The notes under the pieces were generated by a model. It searched no databases and was not told the DNA's origin. It saw nothing but the letters and a program-made list of their open reading frames with translations. Shown here one piece after another: positions 16,687 through 24,276 of a DNA stretch of 37,773 nt (position 1 is the stretch's first letter; each line of letters starts with the position of its first letter). Made by a program: the position numbers and the translations under genes. This DNA is from Amycolatopsis coloradensis (GTDB lineage: Bacteria; Actinomycetota; Actinomycetes; Mycobacteriales; Pseudonocardiaceae), in assembly GCF_001953865.1 (NCBI RefSeq), contig NZ_MQUQ01000035.1, positions 1 through 37,773 of the forward strand, read 5' to 3'.

Positions 16687-16879
16687 ATCCTCCAGTACGC
16701 GGTCAACGATGTTTGGGGAAGAGATGCGCTTGTCGGCCTGCGCTTTCCAGCTTACGACAGGTTTCCGGCGAATACGTGTCCACTAGTTGCCTGTCCTGAA
16801 GCGGACGGGGTTCGTGGGGGTGGTGACCAGGCATTTCGAGCCGTCGGAAGCCGATCGCACAATTCTGCACAAACTCCCG

Positions 16880-16908
16880 TTGACCGAAAATGCCGCGCTC
16901 GCTAGCGT
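16880..16908 (+). promoter_or_regulatory. sigma-70-like promoter of the KAS III operon
   Basis: TTGACC (16880-16885) and TAGCGT (16903-16908) are separated by 17 bases, a good match to a housekeeping-type actinobacterial promoter. Transcription would start about 30 bases before the ATG at 16948. The 261-bp gap also has to carry the divergent promoter for the diiron oxygenase unit, which I could not place. Confidence 0.55.
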
Positions 16909-16947
16909 TATGGATCAGTGATGGAGACGCCGAGGAGCAACTAACTG

Positions 16948-17901
16948 ATGGCGAGTGCGGCAGCGACACTGGAAAGTGTTGAATCATTTCTTCCCGAACG
17001 GTCGGTGCGCATCGATGAATTGGCAGGCCGACTCCAATTGCGGCGAGCGGAGATCGGGGTGTTTCGCAAGATCTACGGGCTCGACACCCTGCGATACGAC
17101 CCGGAGATGTCCCTGTTCGACTTGATCCTGCCCGCCGCTCGCCGCGCCCTGGCGGCGGTGCCGGAGGGCGGTCGGGTCTCCCACCTGATCTACGCGCACA
17201 CGATGCCGACGGTGACCCCCGCGCACATCGACGCGGCCCAGGTGGTCCGGGAACGCCTCGATCTGCGCGACGCCGAGGCGTTCGCGCTGACCCAGCAGGC
17301 GTGCGTGAGCAGCCTCGGCGCCGTCGACGTCGCCGCGAGGCTGCTGCGGGCCGAGGGAACCGAGAACGGCTACGCCCTGGTGGTGACCGGGGAACAGGCG
17401 TTCTCGCCCGCGGTGCAACTGATCCCGAACAGCGCGATCATGGCCGATGCGGCGGCAGCGTGCCTGGTCGGCATCGACGGCCGCGGCGATGTCGTGCGCG
17501 CGTTCGTCTCCAGCACCCTGGGCGAGTTCGCCGAGGGGTTGAGGATGACCAGGGCGGAGATCCAAAGCTTCGGGCAGGTCTACGCGAAGGAGTTGGCCGA
17601 GATCATCCGGCGGGCGGTCGATGAGGCGGGTCTGGCTCCTGACGACATCGACCTGGTCCTCCCGCACAACGTCAACGCCGTGTCGTGGCGGCAGGCGATC
17701 AAAGAGCTGGACTGGCCGTCGGAGCGGTTCTTCCTGGACAACATCGCCCGGTTGAGCCACTGCTACTCCGCGGACGTGTTCGTCAACTACACCACGGTGC
17801 GTGCAGCGGCCAGGCTCGTCGACGGCCGCCACTACCTGCTCGTCTCCGTTGGGCTCGGCGCCACCTTCGGCGCCATGGTGATCACCCACCGGGCGCGGTG
17901 A
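16948..17901 (+). CDS. KAS III-like enzyme with a Cys-His-His active site
   Basis: A 317-residue thiolase-fold protein of the 3-oxoacyl-ACP synthase III family. The nucleophile is Cys119 (LTQQACVSSLGAVD) and the first His is His240 (LPHNVNAVSW). Where FabH has the third residue Asn in GNTSAAS, this protein reads ARLSHCYSAD, placing His271 there. KAS III enzymes make a C-C bond between a thioester starter and malonyl-ACP, but cluster-borne relatives also make esters or amides. Here the likely substrates are the aminoacyl carrier proteins of the cluster. ATG 16948 has GAGGAG ten bases upstream. It is first in a tight five-gene operon. Confidence 0.88.
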   Translation: MASAAATLESVESFLPERSVRIDELAGRLQLRRAEIGVFRKIYGLDTLRYDPEMSLFDLILPAARRALAAVPEGGRVSHLIYAHTMPTVTPAHIDAAQVVRERLDLRDAEAFALTQQACVSSLGAVDVAARLLRAEGTENGYALVVTGEQAFSPAVQLIPNSAIMADAAAACLVGIDGRGDVVRAFVSSTLGEFAEGLRMTRAEIQSFGQVYAKELAEIIRRAVDEAGLAPDDIDLVLPHNVNAVSWRQAIKELDWPSERFFLDNIARLSHCYSADVFVNYTTVRAAARLVDGRHYLLVSVGLGATFGAMVITHRAR

Positions 17902-17906
17902 ACGCC

Positions 17907-19280
17907 ATGGCGGAAGGGGTGTACACCGCGAATCTCAAGCAAGCGCTCACCGGCAGTCGGAACGCGGAGTTCGTCTGGCTGTGCAACTTCGAGGTGGAGG
18001 ACCAGTGGGCGACCCACTGCGTCGGCCTCCCCACGCCCAAGGTGTCGGCGACGACGGCACTGGTGCAGAGGATGGAGGAGCTCGGCGCGCTGCTCGCCGA
18101 GCCCGGTGATCATTTGCTGCTCGGCGCCCCCATCGACCGCGACTACCGGCGCTACATCGAGGCGACCGGCCTCGGCATGCCCGCCGAACTCGTCGCTGAG
18201 GGCGCGGGCGGCACCAGCGCGGCGATCCTGTCCTCCCCGGGGCTGGTGCGATACCTGCGGGGGCTCGCCGACCGGGGCGCCTACCTGATGCCCATGGGCA
18301 CGGCAAGGGACGAGCAGAAGATCGCCGAGACGACCGGTCTGCGGTTGGCCGTACCCGACGCGGCCACCTTCGAACGGGTCAACAGCAAGATCTACAGCAG
18401 GCGGCTGGCGGCGGAGTCGGGTCTGCGGGTGATCCCGGGACACTGCTGCGAGACCGTCGCGGAGTTGCGGACGGCGCTCGCCGACGAGCCGACACCGCAG
18501 CGGCCGCTCATCGTCAAGGACGCGTACGGCGTGTCGGGCAAGGGGTTGCTCGTGCTCGCCAGTGCGGCCAAGGCGCGACGTCTGCTGCGCATGGTCGAAC
18601 GGCGTGCCCAAGCCACCGGCGACGATTCGATCCACGTCGTGGTCGAGGACTTCCTGCCCAAGCGGTTCGACCTGAACTACCAGTTCACCCTCAGTCGAGA
18701 TGGTGCCGTCGGGCTTGACTTCGTCAAGGAGGCGCTGACCGTCCAGGGTGTCCATAAAGGACATATCATGCCCGCGGCCCTCACCCGGGCGCAGGTGAAC
18801 GACATCACCACCGCCGCGGCTGTGATCGGTGCGCGCCTGCACGCTGACGGCTTCTTCGGGGTGGTGGGCGTGGACGCGCTGCTCGGCGCCGACGGCCACG
18901 TCTACCCGGTGCTGGAGATCAACGCGCGGCTCAACATGTCCACCTACCAGGGGCGGGTCGTCGAGCGCTACCAGGCCGACGACGGCGCGGCCTTGGCCAA
19001 GCACTACCCGGTGCGGTCCAGGCAACCGGTGCCGTTCACTGCCGTGATGGAAGCCCTCGGCGACCTCGCCCGCCCGCCCACCGCGGGCGCCGGGTTGCTA
19101 CTCACCTGCTTCGGCACGGTGAACGCGCAATCCGGTGTGTCAACCCCATTCGACGGCAGGCTGCACGCGGTGCTGTTCGCCCCGGACCGCCCCGGCCTCG
19201 ACTCGCTTGACCGACGCGTCGCCGACGCCCTGAGTGGGCTCTCGGCCGACGGTTCCGCCACCGCAGAGGAGGCACGGTGA
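17907..19280 (+). CDS. ATP-grasp amino acid:[carrier protein] ligase, BtrJ-like
   Basis: A 457-residue ATP-grasp enzyme. The central domain shows the ATP-binding strands IVKDAYGVSGKGLLVLAS and VVEDFLPKRFDLNYQF, and the metal-binding YPVLEINARLNMS near the end. The N-terminal region (FVWLCNFEVEDQWA) and the next gene suggest the butirosin BtrJ family, which ligates glutamate to an acyl carrier protein. Expected reaction: glutamate or a similar amino acid plus ATP plus holo-ACP gives aminoacyl-S-ACP; the partner would be the carrier domain of the next gene. ATG 17907 has GGTGA five bases upstream; GTG 17898, overlapping the previous stop, is the alternative. Its stop overlaps the next start (GTGA). 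Confidence 0.8.
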   Translation: MAEGVYTANLKQALTGSRNAEFVWLCNFEVEDQWATHCVGLPTPKVSATTALVQRMEELGALLAEPGDHLLLGAPIDRDYRRYIEATGLGMPAELVAEGAGGTSAAILSSPGLVRYLRGLADRGAYLMPMGTARDEQKIAETTGLRLAVPDAATFERVNSKIYSRRLAAESGLRVIPGHCCETVAELRTALADEPTPQRPLIVKDAYGVSGKGLLVLASAAKARRLLRMVERRAQATGDDSIHVVVEDFLPKRFDLNYQFTLSRDGAVGLDFVKEALTVQGVHKGHIMPAALTRAQVNDITTAAAVIGARLHADGFFGVVGVDALLGADGHVYPVLEINARLNMSTYQGRVVERYQADDGAALAKHYPVRSRQPVPFTAVMEALGDLARPPTAGAGLLLTCFGTVNAQSGVSTPFDGRLHAVLFAPDRPGLDSLDRRVADALSGLSADGSATAEEAR

Positions 19281-20875
19281 CCAACCTCGAGACGAGCGAT
19301 TCCGAGCTACGCATCCAGGGGGTGCCGATCGGCGCCATCGCGGACCGGTACGGCACGCCGTTCTACGTCTACGACGCCGACATCCTGCGCGAAACCTACC
19401 GGGATCTCCGCGATCGCCTCCACCCCGCCGTGGACATTTTCCTGTCGCTCAAAGCGAACCCGAACATCAGCGTGTGTGGCTACCTCGGCGTGCTCGGCGC
19501 AGGCGCGGAGGTCTCGTCGCTCGTCGAGTTGATGACCGCGCTGCAGGCGGGCATCGCCCCGCGCGACATCATCTTCCTGGGGCCGGGCAAGTCACGCGCG
19601 GAGTTGGCCGCCTGCGTCGAGGCAGGCATCCATGCCGTCGTGTGCGAGTCGCTGGAAGAGGTGACCCTGCTCGACGAGGTCGCCGCCGAGCGGAAAGTGG
19701 GCCAGGTGCCTGCCCTGCTGCGGATCAACCCCGACTTCCACACCAAGGGGTCCGGCTTGGCCATGGGTGGCAAGCCGCGGCAGTTCGGCATCGATCAGAG
19801 CCTGCTGCTCGCCGCGGGCGCGACGCTCGCCGCGGCGCCCAGGGTGGCGGTGAAGGGCCTGCACGCCTACATGGGCACCCGGTTCCTCGGCCACGACGAC
19901 ATCGTGCACAACACCAGGCAGATCCTGGCAACGGCGGCGGAGCTGGCCCGCCGGCTCGGCATCCCGCTGGACACGGTCGACTTCGGCGGCGGGTTCGGGG
20001 TGGCGTACTTCGACAACGAGAAGGACCTCGACCTCGCCGCGCTGACCACAGGGATCAACGGAGTCGTCGAGCCGTTTGTCGCCGCACACCCGGAGGTGAG
20101 GCTCATCAACGAGCTCGGGCGGTACCTGACCGCGCGGGCGGGCACCTACGTCACGCGCGCGCTGTATGTGAAGCGGTCGGCGGGGGAGGAGTTCGTCGTC
20201 GCTGACGGCGGCACCAATCACCACATGGCGGCCGTCGGCATCGGCAGCTTCGTCAAGCGCAACTTCCCGATCCGATCGCTGACCCGCTACCGGGACGACG
20301 CGGTGCGCGCCTACACGGTCACCGGCCCGCTCTGCACGCCCAACGACGTCATCGGGAAACGGGTGCCACTGCCGGTGGTCGAACCCGGCGACCTGCTCGG
20401 CGTCGAACGGTCGGGCGCCTACGGCCCGAGCGCGTCGCCCGGCCTGTTCCTCAGCCACGGTTACCCCGCGGAGCTGCTGGTGCACGACGGGGTGGCGCAC
20501 CTGGTGCGGGAGCGTGACCGGCCGCAGGACCTGCTGGCCAAACAACGGCTGGCGGATTTCATCAGCACGCCTTCGCACTCAGCGGACGGGAGGGGATCGG
20601 CAATGGACAGGAGCGACACCGTGGCCGCGATCGGGACGGCCCTCGGGGAGGTGCTCGACCACGAGGTGGGGCCCGTGGCCGAGGACCTCAGGCTCTTCGA
20701 GGATTTGCACCTGGACTCGACGTCCGTGCTGGAGCTGTTGATGGCCTTGGAGGACGCCCTCGGAGTCTCGGTGGACCCGGAGAACCTCGACATGGACGAC
20801 TTCCGTTCTGTCGGCACGCTCGCCGACTACGTGGACTCGCTGCGGCCCACGGTCGCGCCGAGCGACGCGGGCTGA
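19277..20875 (+). CDS. BtrK-like PLP decarboxylase fused to an acyl carrier protein
   Basis: A 532-residue two-domain protein. Residues 1 to about 430 are a fold type III (alanine racemase-like) decarboxylase: Lys59 in FLSLKANPN forms the PLP imine, DFGGGF contacts the phosphate, and GPLCTPND supplies the active-site Cys/Asp pair. The butirosin enzyme BtrK of this family decarboxylates glutamyl-S-ACP to gamma-aminobutyryl-S-ACP. From Met443 to the end is a complete carrier protein with Ser481 (LHLDSTSVLEL) as phosphopantetheine site. Fusion of the decarboxylase to its own carrier is unusual; in butirosin they are separate (BtrK and BtrI). GTG 19277 overlaps the ATP-grasp stop and has AGAGGAGG just upstream. 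Confidence 0.85.
   Translation: MTNLETSDSELRIQGVPIGAIADRYGTPFYVYDADILRETYRDLRDRLHPAVDIFLSLKANPNISVCGYLGVLGAGAEVSSLVELMTALQAGIAPRDIIFLGPGKSRAELAACVEAGIHAVVCESLEEVTLLDEVAAERKVGQVPALLRINPDFHTKGSGLAMGGKPRQFGIDQSLLLAAGATLAAAPRVAVKGLHAYMGTRFLGHDDIVHNTRQILATAAELARRLGIPLDTVDFGGGFGVAYFDNEKDLDLAALTTGINGVVEPFVAAHPEVRLINELGRYLTARAGTYVTRALYVKRSAGEEFVVADGGTNHHMAAVGIGSFVKRNFPIRSLTRYRDDAVRAYTVTGPLCTPNDVIGKRVPLPVVEPGDLLGVERSGAYGPSASPGLFLSHGYPAELLVHDGVAHLVRERDRPQDLLAKQRLADFISTPSHSADGRGSAMDRSDTVAAIGTALGEVLDHEVGPVAEDLRLFEDLHLDSTSVLELLMALEDALGVSVDPENLDMDDFRSVGTLADYVDSLRPTVAPSDAG
20588..20605 (+). promoter_or_regulatory. possible internal ribosome-binding site and start for a free carrier protein
   Basis: Inside the decarboxylase-carrier fusion, GGGAGGGGA (20588-20596) lies six bases before an in-frame ATG (20603-20605) that begins exactly at the carrier domain (MDRSDTVAAIG). 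Translation from here would give a 90-residue free carrier protein in addition to the fusion. It may instead be the relic of two once separate genes. Confidence 0.45.
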
Positions 20876-20882
20876 GGGCACT

Positions 20883-21668
20883 ATGCCGATATTGCGCGCC
20901 GCTGTCTCCGTCGTCTCGCCGGAGGCCGGGTCACCGGAGGACGACCCGTCGATCGCGGCCTACTACCGAGACCTGGTCGAGCCGTTCGGCTCCACTGTGG
21001 ACTCTGAGCTGCTCCGCACCGGGCGCAACGTCGCCCACCGCGAGATCGTGTCCGCACTGGCCGCGGACGACCAGGTCGCCGCGGTGCGGCCGGGTCTCGT
21101 CGTGCTTGCTCAAGCGCTGCCTGACGTGCTGCCGTTCACCGCTGTCGCCGCCCACCTGAACATGCTGCTCGGTGGGCAGGCCACCAGCTTCGGCATCTCC
21201 GAGCAGGGGCTCGCCGCACCCTTCACCGCGCTGCGCGTCATCGACGCCCACCAGCGCGAAGGCTGTGGTGAGACAGCGGTTTTGGCCATCGTCGAGCAGA
21301 CCACGTTGCCCAGCCGCTACTGGCTCGTTCACGACACCCCGCTGGTCGACTCCGGCGTTCTGCTGTTGTTCGGGAGCGGTGCCGGACCCAGCATCGGGGG
21401 TGTCGAGCGCGTCGAGGACCTCGGCGACCGACTCCGGTCTTTCGGCTCGGGAACGCTGCTGGTCCTGGGGCCATGGGTGACCGGTGTCGATGTCCTTGAC
21501 GTTCCCGCACACCGGGTGGGGCCCGGCAGTTACTGCACCAGCGTCTGGCTGGCACTGGCCGAATACTGGCGGCAGTGGCGCGACCAGCACGACACGGTCG
21601 TGCTGGCGGAGACTGACCCGGTCAGCGGCGACAGCCACCTGGCGATCGTCAGATTCAGGCAGGCGTGA
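20883..21668 (+). CDS. KAS-like protein lacking the catalytic cysteine
   Basis: A 261-residue protein with features of the thiolase fold: the helix LPFTAVAAHLNMLLGGQATS then FGISEQGLAAPFTALRVIDA aligns with the region that in KAS III enzymes reads like DISQGCSGFVYGL, and the nucleophile position is Leu110. No His or Asn triad partners could be identified, so it is probably non-catalytic. By analogy with chain length factors it could pair with the KAS III-like protein of the same operon or present a carrier-bound substrate. It starts seven bases after the fusion gene, and its TGA overlaps the ATG of the AcpS gene (TGATG). Confidence in the gene is high, in the family moderate. Confidence 0.7.
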   Translation: MPILRAAVSVVSPEAGSPEDDPSIAAYYRDLVEPFGSTVDSELLRTGRNVAHREIVSALAADDQVAAVRPGLVVLAQALPDVLPFTAVAAHLNMLLGGQATSFGISEQGLAAPFTALRVIDAHQREGCGETAVLAIVEQTTLPSRYWLVHDTPLVDSGVLLLFGSGAGPSIGGVERVEDLGDRLRSFGSGTLLVLGPWVTGVDVLDVPAHRVGPGSYCTSVWLALAEYWRQWRDQHDTVVLAETDPVSGDSHLAIVRFRQA

Positions 21669-22054
21669 TGACGCGGCTGGGCGTCGATGTGCTCGGCGTC
21701 GATGAGTTGAGCGCCCTGCTCAACCGCCCCTGGTTCCGCCGCTTCGTTTACGCGGAAGAGGAGATCGCCACCGCGGCCGACTTCGGGCCCACCCGCGCCC
21801 AGGAGTTCCTGGCGGGCCGATTCGCGGGAAAGGAGGCCGTCATCAAAGTCCTTCGTCTCGGTGTTCGCGCCGGTGTCACTCCCGCTCAGATCGCCATCCT
21901 CCGCGATCCGGACGGTTTCCCGTCCGTGCGGTTGCGCGGAGGAGCCGCGCTCCGCGCCGCCCAGCTCAACATCGGCGCTGTCCACCTGTCCCTGGCCCAC
22001 AAGGGAAATCTCGTCGTCGCGGTTGCCGTGGCCACCGATGCCGCCGAACTGTGA
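21668..22054 (+). CDS. acpS: holo-[acyl carrier protein] synthase (AcpS-type PPTase)
   Basis: A 128-residue AcpS-type phosphopantetheinyl transferase, which moves phosphopantetheine from CoA to the conserved Ser of carrier proteins using Mg2+. It shows GVDVLGVDEL with the metal-binding Asp near residue 7, the FLAGRFAGKEAVIKVL helix with the key Glu/Lys pair, and SLAHKGNLVVAVAVA at the C-terminus. ATG 21668 overlaps the previous stop; GTG 21665 is possible. As last gene of the operon it is probably a dedicated enzyme for the two carrier proteins of the cluster, distinct from the housekeeping AcpS. Confidence 0.9.
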   Translation: MTRLGVDVLGVDELSALLNRPWFRRFVYAEEEIATAADFGPTRAQEFLAGRFAGKEAVIKVLRLGVRAGVTPAQIAILRDPDGFPSVRLRGGAALRAAQLNIGAVHLSLAHKGNLVVAVAVATDAAEL

Positions 22055-22280
22055 ACTGTCGAGCGGTCGTCCCGGGTTGGCGAGTTCGTTCAGCAGCGAT
22101 TCCTGGGCTGTTGTCAAGGTCGAGGGTCGGGGCCGTACCGGGCAGGTGGGAAACCCCCCGAACGTTCACCGCTCGGGTCCGGCAGTCAACGGTGTCGTCC
22201 TGGCTAGCAGGCATCCCGTAACACTTCGAGCCTTTCTGCGACTTGTTGAGGCGTTCGGCCGATTTGAGGGTGGGTAGTGC

Positions 22281-22985
22281 GTGAGCGACATCGACGAGAT
22301 GGAAGACGCGGTCGTGGAGGTTCCGGTCGCGTTGGCGGCTCCTGCGAGTGCCGTGCTGGTGGTTGGTCCTGGCGTGGAGGGGACCGAGTCAGTCGCGGTC
22401 TGGCATGTGAGCCCGCAAGGGACACCGGTCGGGGCGTGGATCTACTCATTGGAGCGCCTGCTCGGCTCGCGGGACGATGCCCGTCGCCTCTTGACATTGG
22501 TGGAGCGGAGGTCGATCACCGGCGTCGTTCGGAGCGAGCTGGAGGAGGTGCTCGACCGGGTCACCGAGGTTGCCGGGGTCGATGCGGAGAAATGGTGGGC
22601 AGCGCAACTCTTTTCGCCGCTTCAGTGTTTCTCGGACATCGTTGATCGTCGCGCGGCATACAACGAGACCGTGTCAGCGGCGAAGCGTGAGCTCAAGAAT
22701 GTGGCTGATGTGGAGTGGAGCAGTGATTTCATAGCTGAACGCCCGATTGGCTTCGATGACCTGAGGTCGTTGTCGAGGGTCCGTCCTGTTGCCGGGTCGA
22801 CGGCAGTTGGCTCGGGCGCCTTGACCGTGGTCGGGGTGCTGCGGTGGCTGGTCCGGCAGTGGGGCGAGACCGAAGGAATTAAGAGACGTCGCTATGTCCG
22901 AGAGACTCACGGGGATGCCGAGCCGTTGCCGCCGTCCTGGCTCGCGTCGGTGCAAGCCGGCATGACGACGAGGCTTCCGCTATGA
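22281..22985 (+). CDS. unknown protein coupled to an exonuclease-like protein
   Basis: A 234-residue soluble protein with no signal peptide. The N-terminal half contains a beta-rich segment (SAVLVVGPGVEGTESVAVWH, then GAWIYSLERLLGSRDDARRL) and the rest is helical. It reminds me of a domain of unknown function seen beside actinobacterial exonucleases (possibly DUF6218), but I cannot confirm this. GTG 22281 follows GGGTGG. Its stop overlaps the start of the exonuclease gene (ATGA, 22982-22985), so the two are translationally coupled and probably act together. Confidence 0.75.
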   Translation: MSDIDEMEDAVVEVPVALAAPASAVLVVGPGVEGTESVAVWHVSPQGTPVGAWIYSLERLLGSRDDARRLLTLVERRSITGVVRSELEEVLDRVTEVAGVDAEKWWAAQLFSPLQCFSDIVDRRAAYNETVSAAKRELKNVADVEWSSDFIAERPIGFDDLRSLSRVRPVAGSTAVGSGALTVVGVLRWLVRQWGETEGIKRRRYVRETHGDAEPLPPSWLASVQAGMTTRLPL

Positions 22986-24232
22986 GGTCGTTTCGTGGGT
23001 TTGCCGTTGTCGATATCGAGACGACGGGGATTCTGCCCGGCTTTCGTCATCGTGTGGCTGAGATCGCGGTCGTCCACGTCGATCTCACAGGGGAGATCAC
23101 CCACGAGTGGTCGACCCTGGTGAATCCGGACCGTGATCTCGGCCCGCAGGCCATCCACGGTATCCGCGCCGCCGAGGTGCGTCGTGCTCCGAAGTTCGAG
23201 CAGGTCGCTGGTGACCTGCTCGAACTCTTCCGTGGGCGTGTCGTGGTCGCGCACAATTTGCCATTCGATTCCATGCACTTGCGCGCTGAATTCGCGCGTC
23301 TGGCTGTGGATCTGTCCGGTTACCTGTCCGGCGGTGTGTGCACGATGAGGCTTGCGGGCGCCGTTTTCTCTGGGATGCGACGGTCGCTTGCTGAGTGCTG
23401 TAAGGCGGTCGGCGTCGATGGCGTGCGATTCCACACTGCGCTCGGGGATGCCCTAGCTGCAGCCCGATTGTTCGGCCGACTGGTTGCGGGTGCCCCAGGG
23501 ATAGCGTCGTCGCGGCTGCAGGGGCTGCCGGACGTGCATTGGGATCTACCCGCCATGCCAGGCGCTCTGGTGAAGCCCGTGCGTCGTCAGGCGGCTGCTA
23601 TTGCCGAGCCGCATTTTCTTGCTCGGCTGGTGGACCGCGTGCCGCGGGAGGGCGATCCCGCGATGGATGCCTACCTTGCCGTGCTGGACGGAGCCCTGCT
23701 CGACCGGCAGATCTCGGTATCGGAGGCCGATGCGCTGGTCGAGGTTGCCCTCGACTTCGGCCTACACAAAGCGGAAGTCATCAAGGTCCACCACGCCTAC
23801 CTGCGCGATCTCGCGCGAGCTGCCTGGGCGGACGGGCGCGTGTCCGTAGAAGAGCGACGAGACCTGGAAGCGGTAGCCGACCTTCTCGGCCTCGATGCCG
23901 ACGAAGTTGAGCTCGTTCTTCGAGAGGAACAGGCCGCGCCGACACAGCGGCCGCAGGCCCAGGTCGCGGAAGTCAGCATCGGGGGACTCGTCCTACGCCC
24001 TGGTGATCGGATCGTCCTGACCGGAGCCATGCGACGTCAACGCAGCGAGCTCAAAGCAGAAGCGGAAGGCCTCGGCCTCCAGGTGGTCAGCTCGGTGAGC
24101 AAGAAGACCCGAGTCGTTGCCGCCGCGGATCCCGATTCGTTGTCCGGCAAGGCAAAAGACGCACGTCTTCTGGGAGTACCTGTCGTGGCCGAGGCTGCTT
24201 TCATCCGTGCCCTTGAATCAATGAAGGAGTAA
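22982..24232 (+). CDS. DEDDh 3'-5' exonuclease with TerB-like and BRCT domains
   Basis: A 416-residue multidomain protein. Residues 6-170 are a DnaQ-like exonuclease with all five DEDDh residues visible: Asp11 and Glu13 (DIETTG), Asp96 (HNLPFD), His151 and Asp156 (HTALGDA). Residues about 225-310 are helical and acidic and resemble a TerB-like domain (LHKAEVIKVHHAYLRDLARA then WADGRVSVEERRDLEAVADL). Residues about 330-416 are a BRCT-like domain (RIVLTGAMRRQRSELKAEAE to VVAEAAFIRALESM). This suggests action on damaged or foreign DNA, or recruitment to a DNA repair complex. It is coupled to the preceding unknown gene and may be a repair or defence module. Confidence 0.85.
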   Translation: MRSFRGFAVVDIETTGILPGFRHRVAEIAVVHVDLTGEITHEWSTLVNPDRDLGPQAIHGIRAAEVRRAPKFEQVAGDLLELFRGRVVVAHNLPFDSMHLRAEFARLAVDLSGYLSGGVCTMRLAGAVFSGMRRSLAECCKAVGVDGVRFHTALGDALAAARLFGRLVAGAPGIASSRLQGLPDVHWDLPAMPGALVKPVRRQAAAIAEPHFLARLVDRVPREGDPAMDAYLAVLDGALLDRQISVSEADALVEVALDFGLHKAEVIKVHHAYLRDLARAAWADGRVSVEERRDLEAVADLLGLDADEVELVLREEQAAPTQRPQAQVAEVSIGGLVLRPGDRIVLTGAMRRQRSELKAEAEGLGLQVVSSVSKKTRVVAAADPDSLSGKAKDARLLGVPVVAEAAFIRALESMKE

Positions 24233-24264
24233 CCGCCGCTGAGAGCTCGGCACGCGACGGTTGC

Positions 24265-24270
24265 TAGAAT
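24265..24270 (+). promoter_or_regulatory. -10 element of a leaderless promoter
   Basis: TAGAAT ends six bases before the ATG at 24277, with no ribosome-binding site, so transcription probably begins at the A of the start codon. No convincing -35 hexamer is visible. Confidence 0.55.
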
Positions 24271-24276
24271 GATGAA

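Noticed and set aside
17832..19025. Long reverse open frame opposite the ATP-grasp gene
   Set aside because: Antisense to a gene with clear ATP-grasp motifs, and no family signature of its own.
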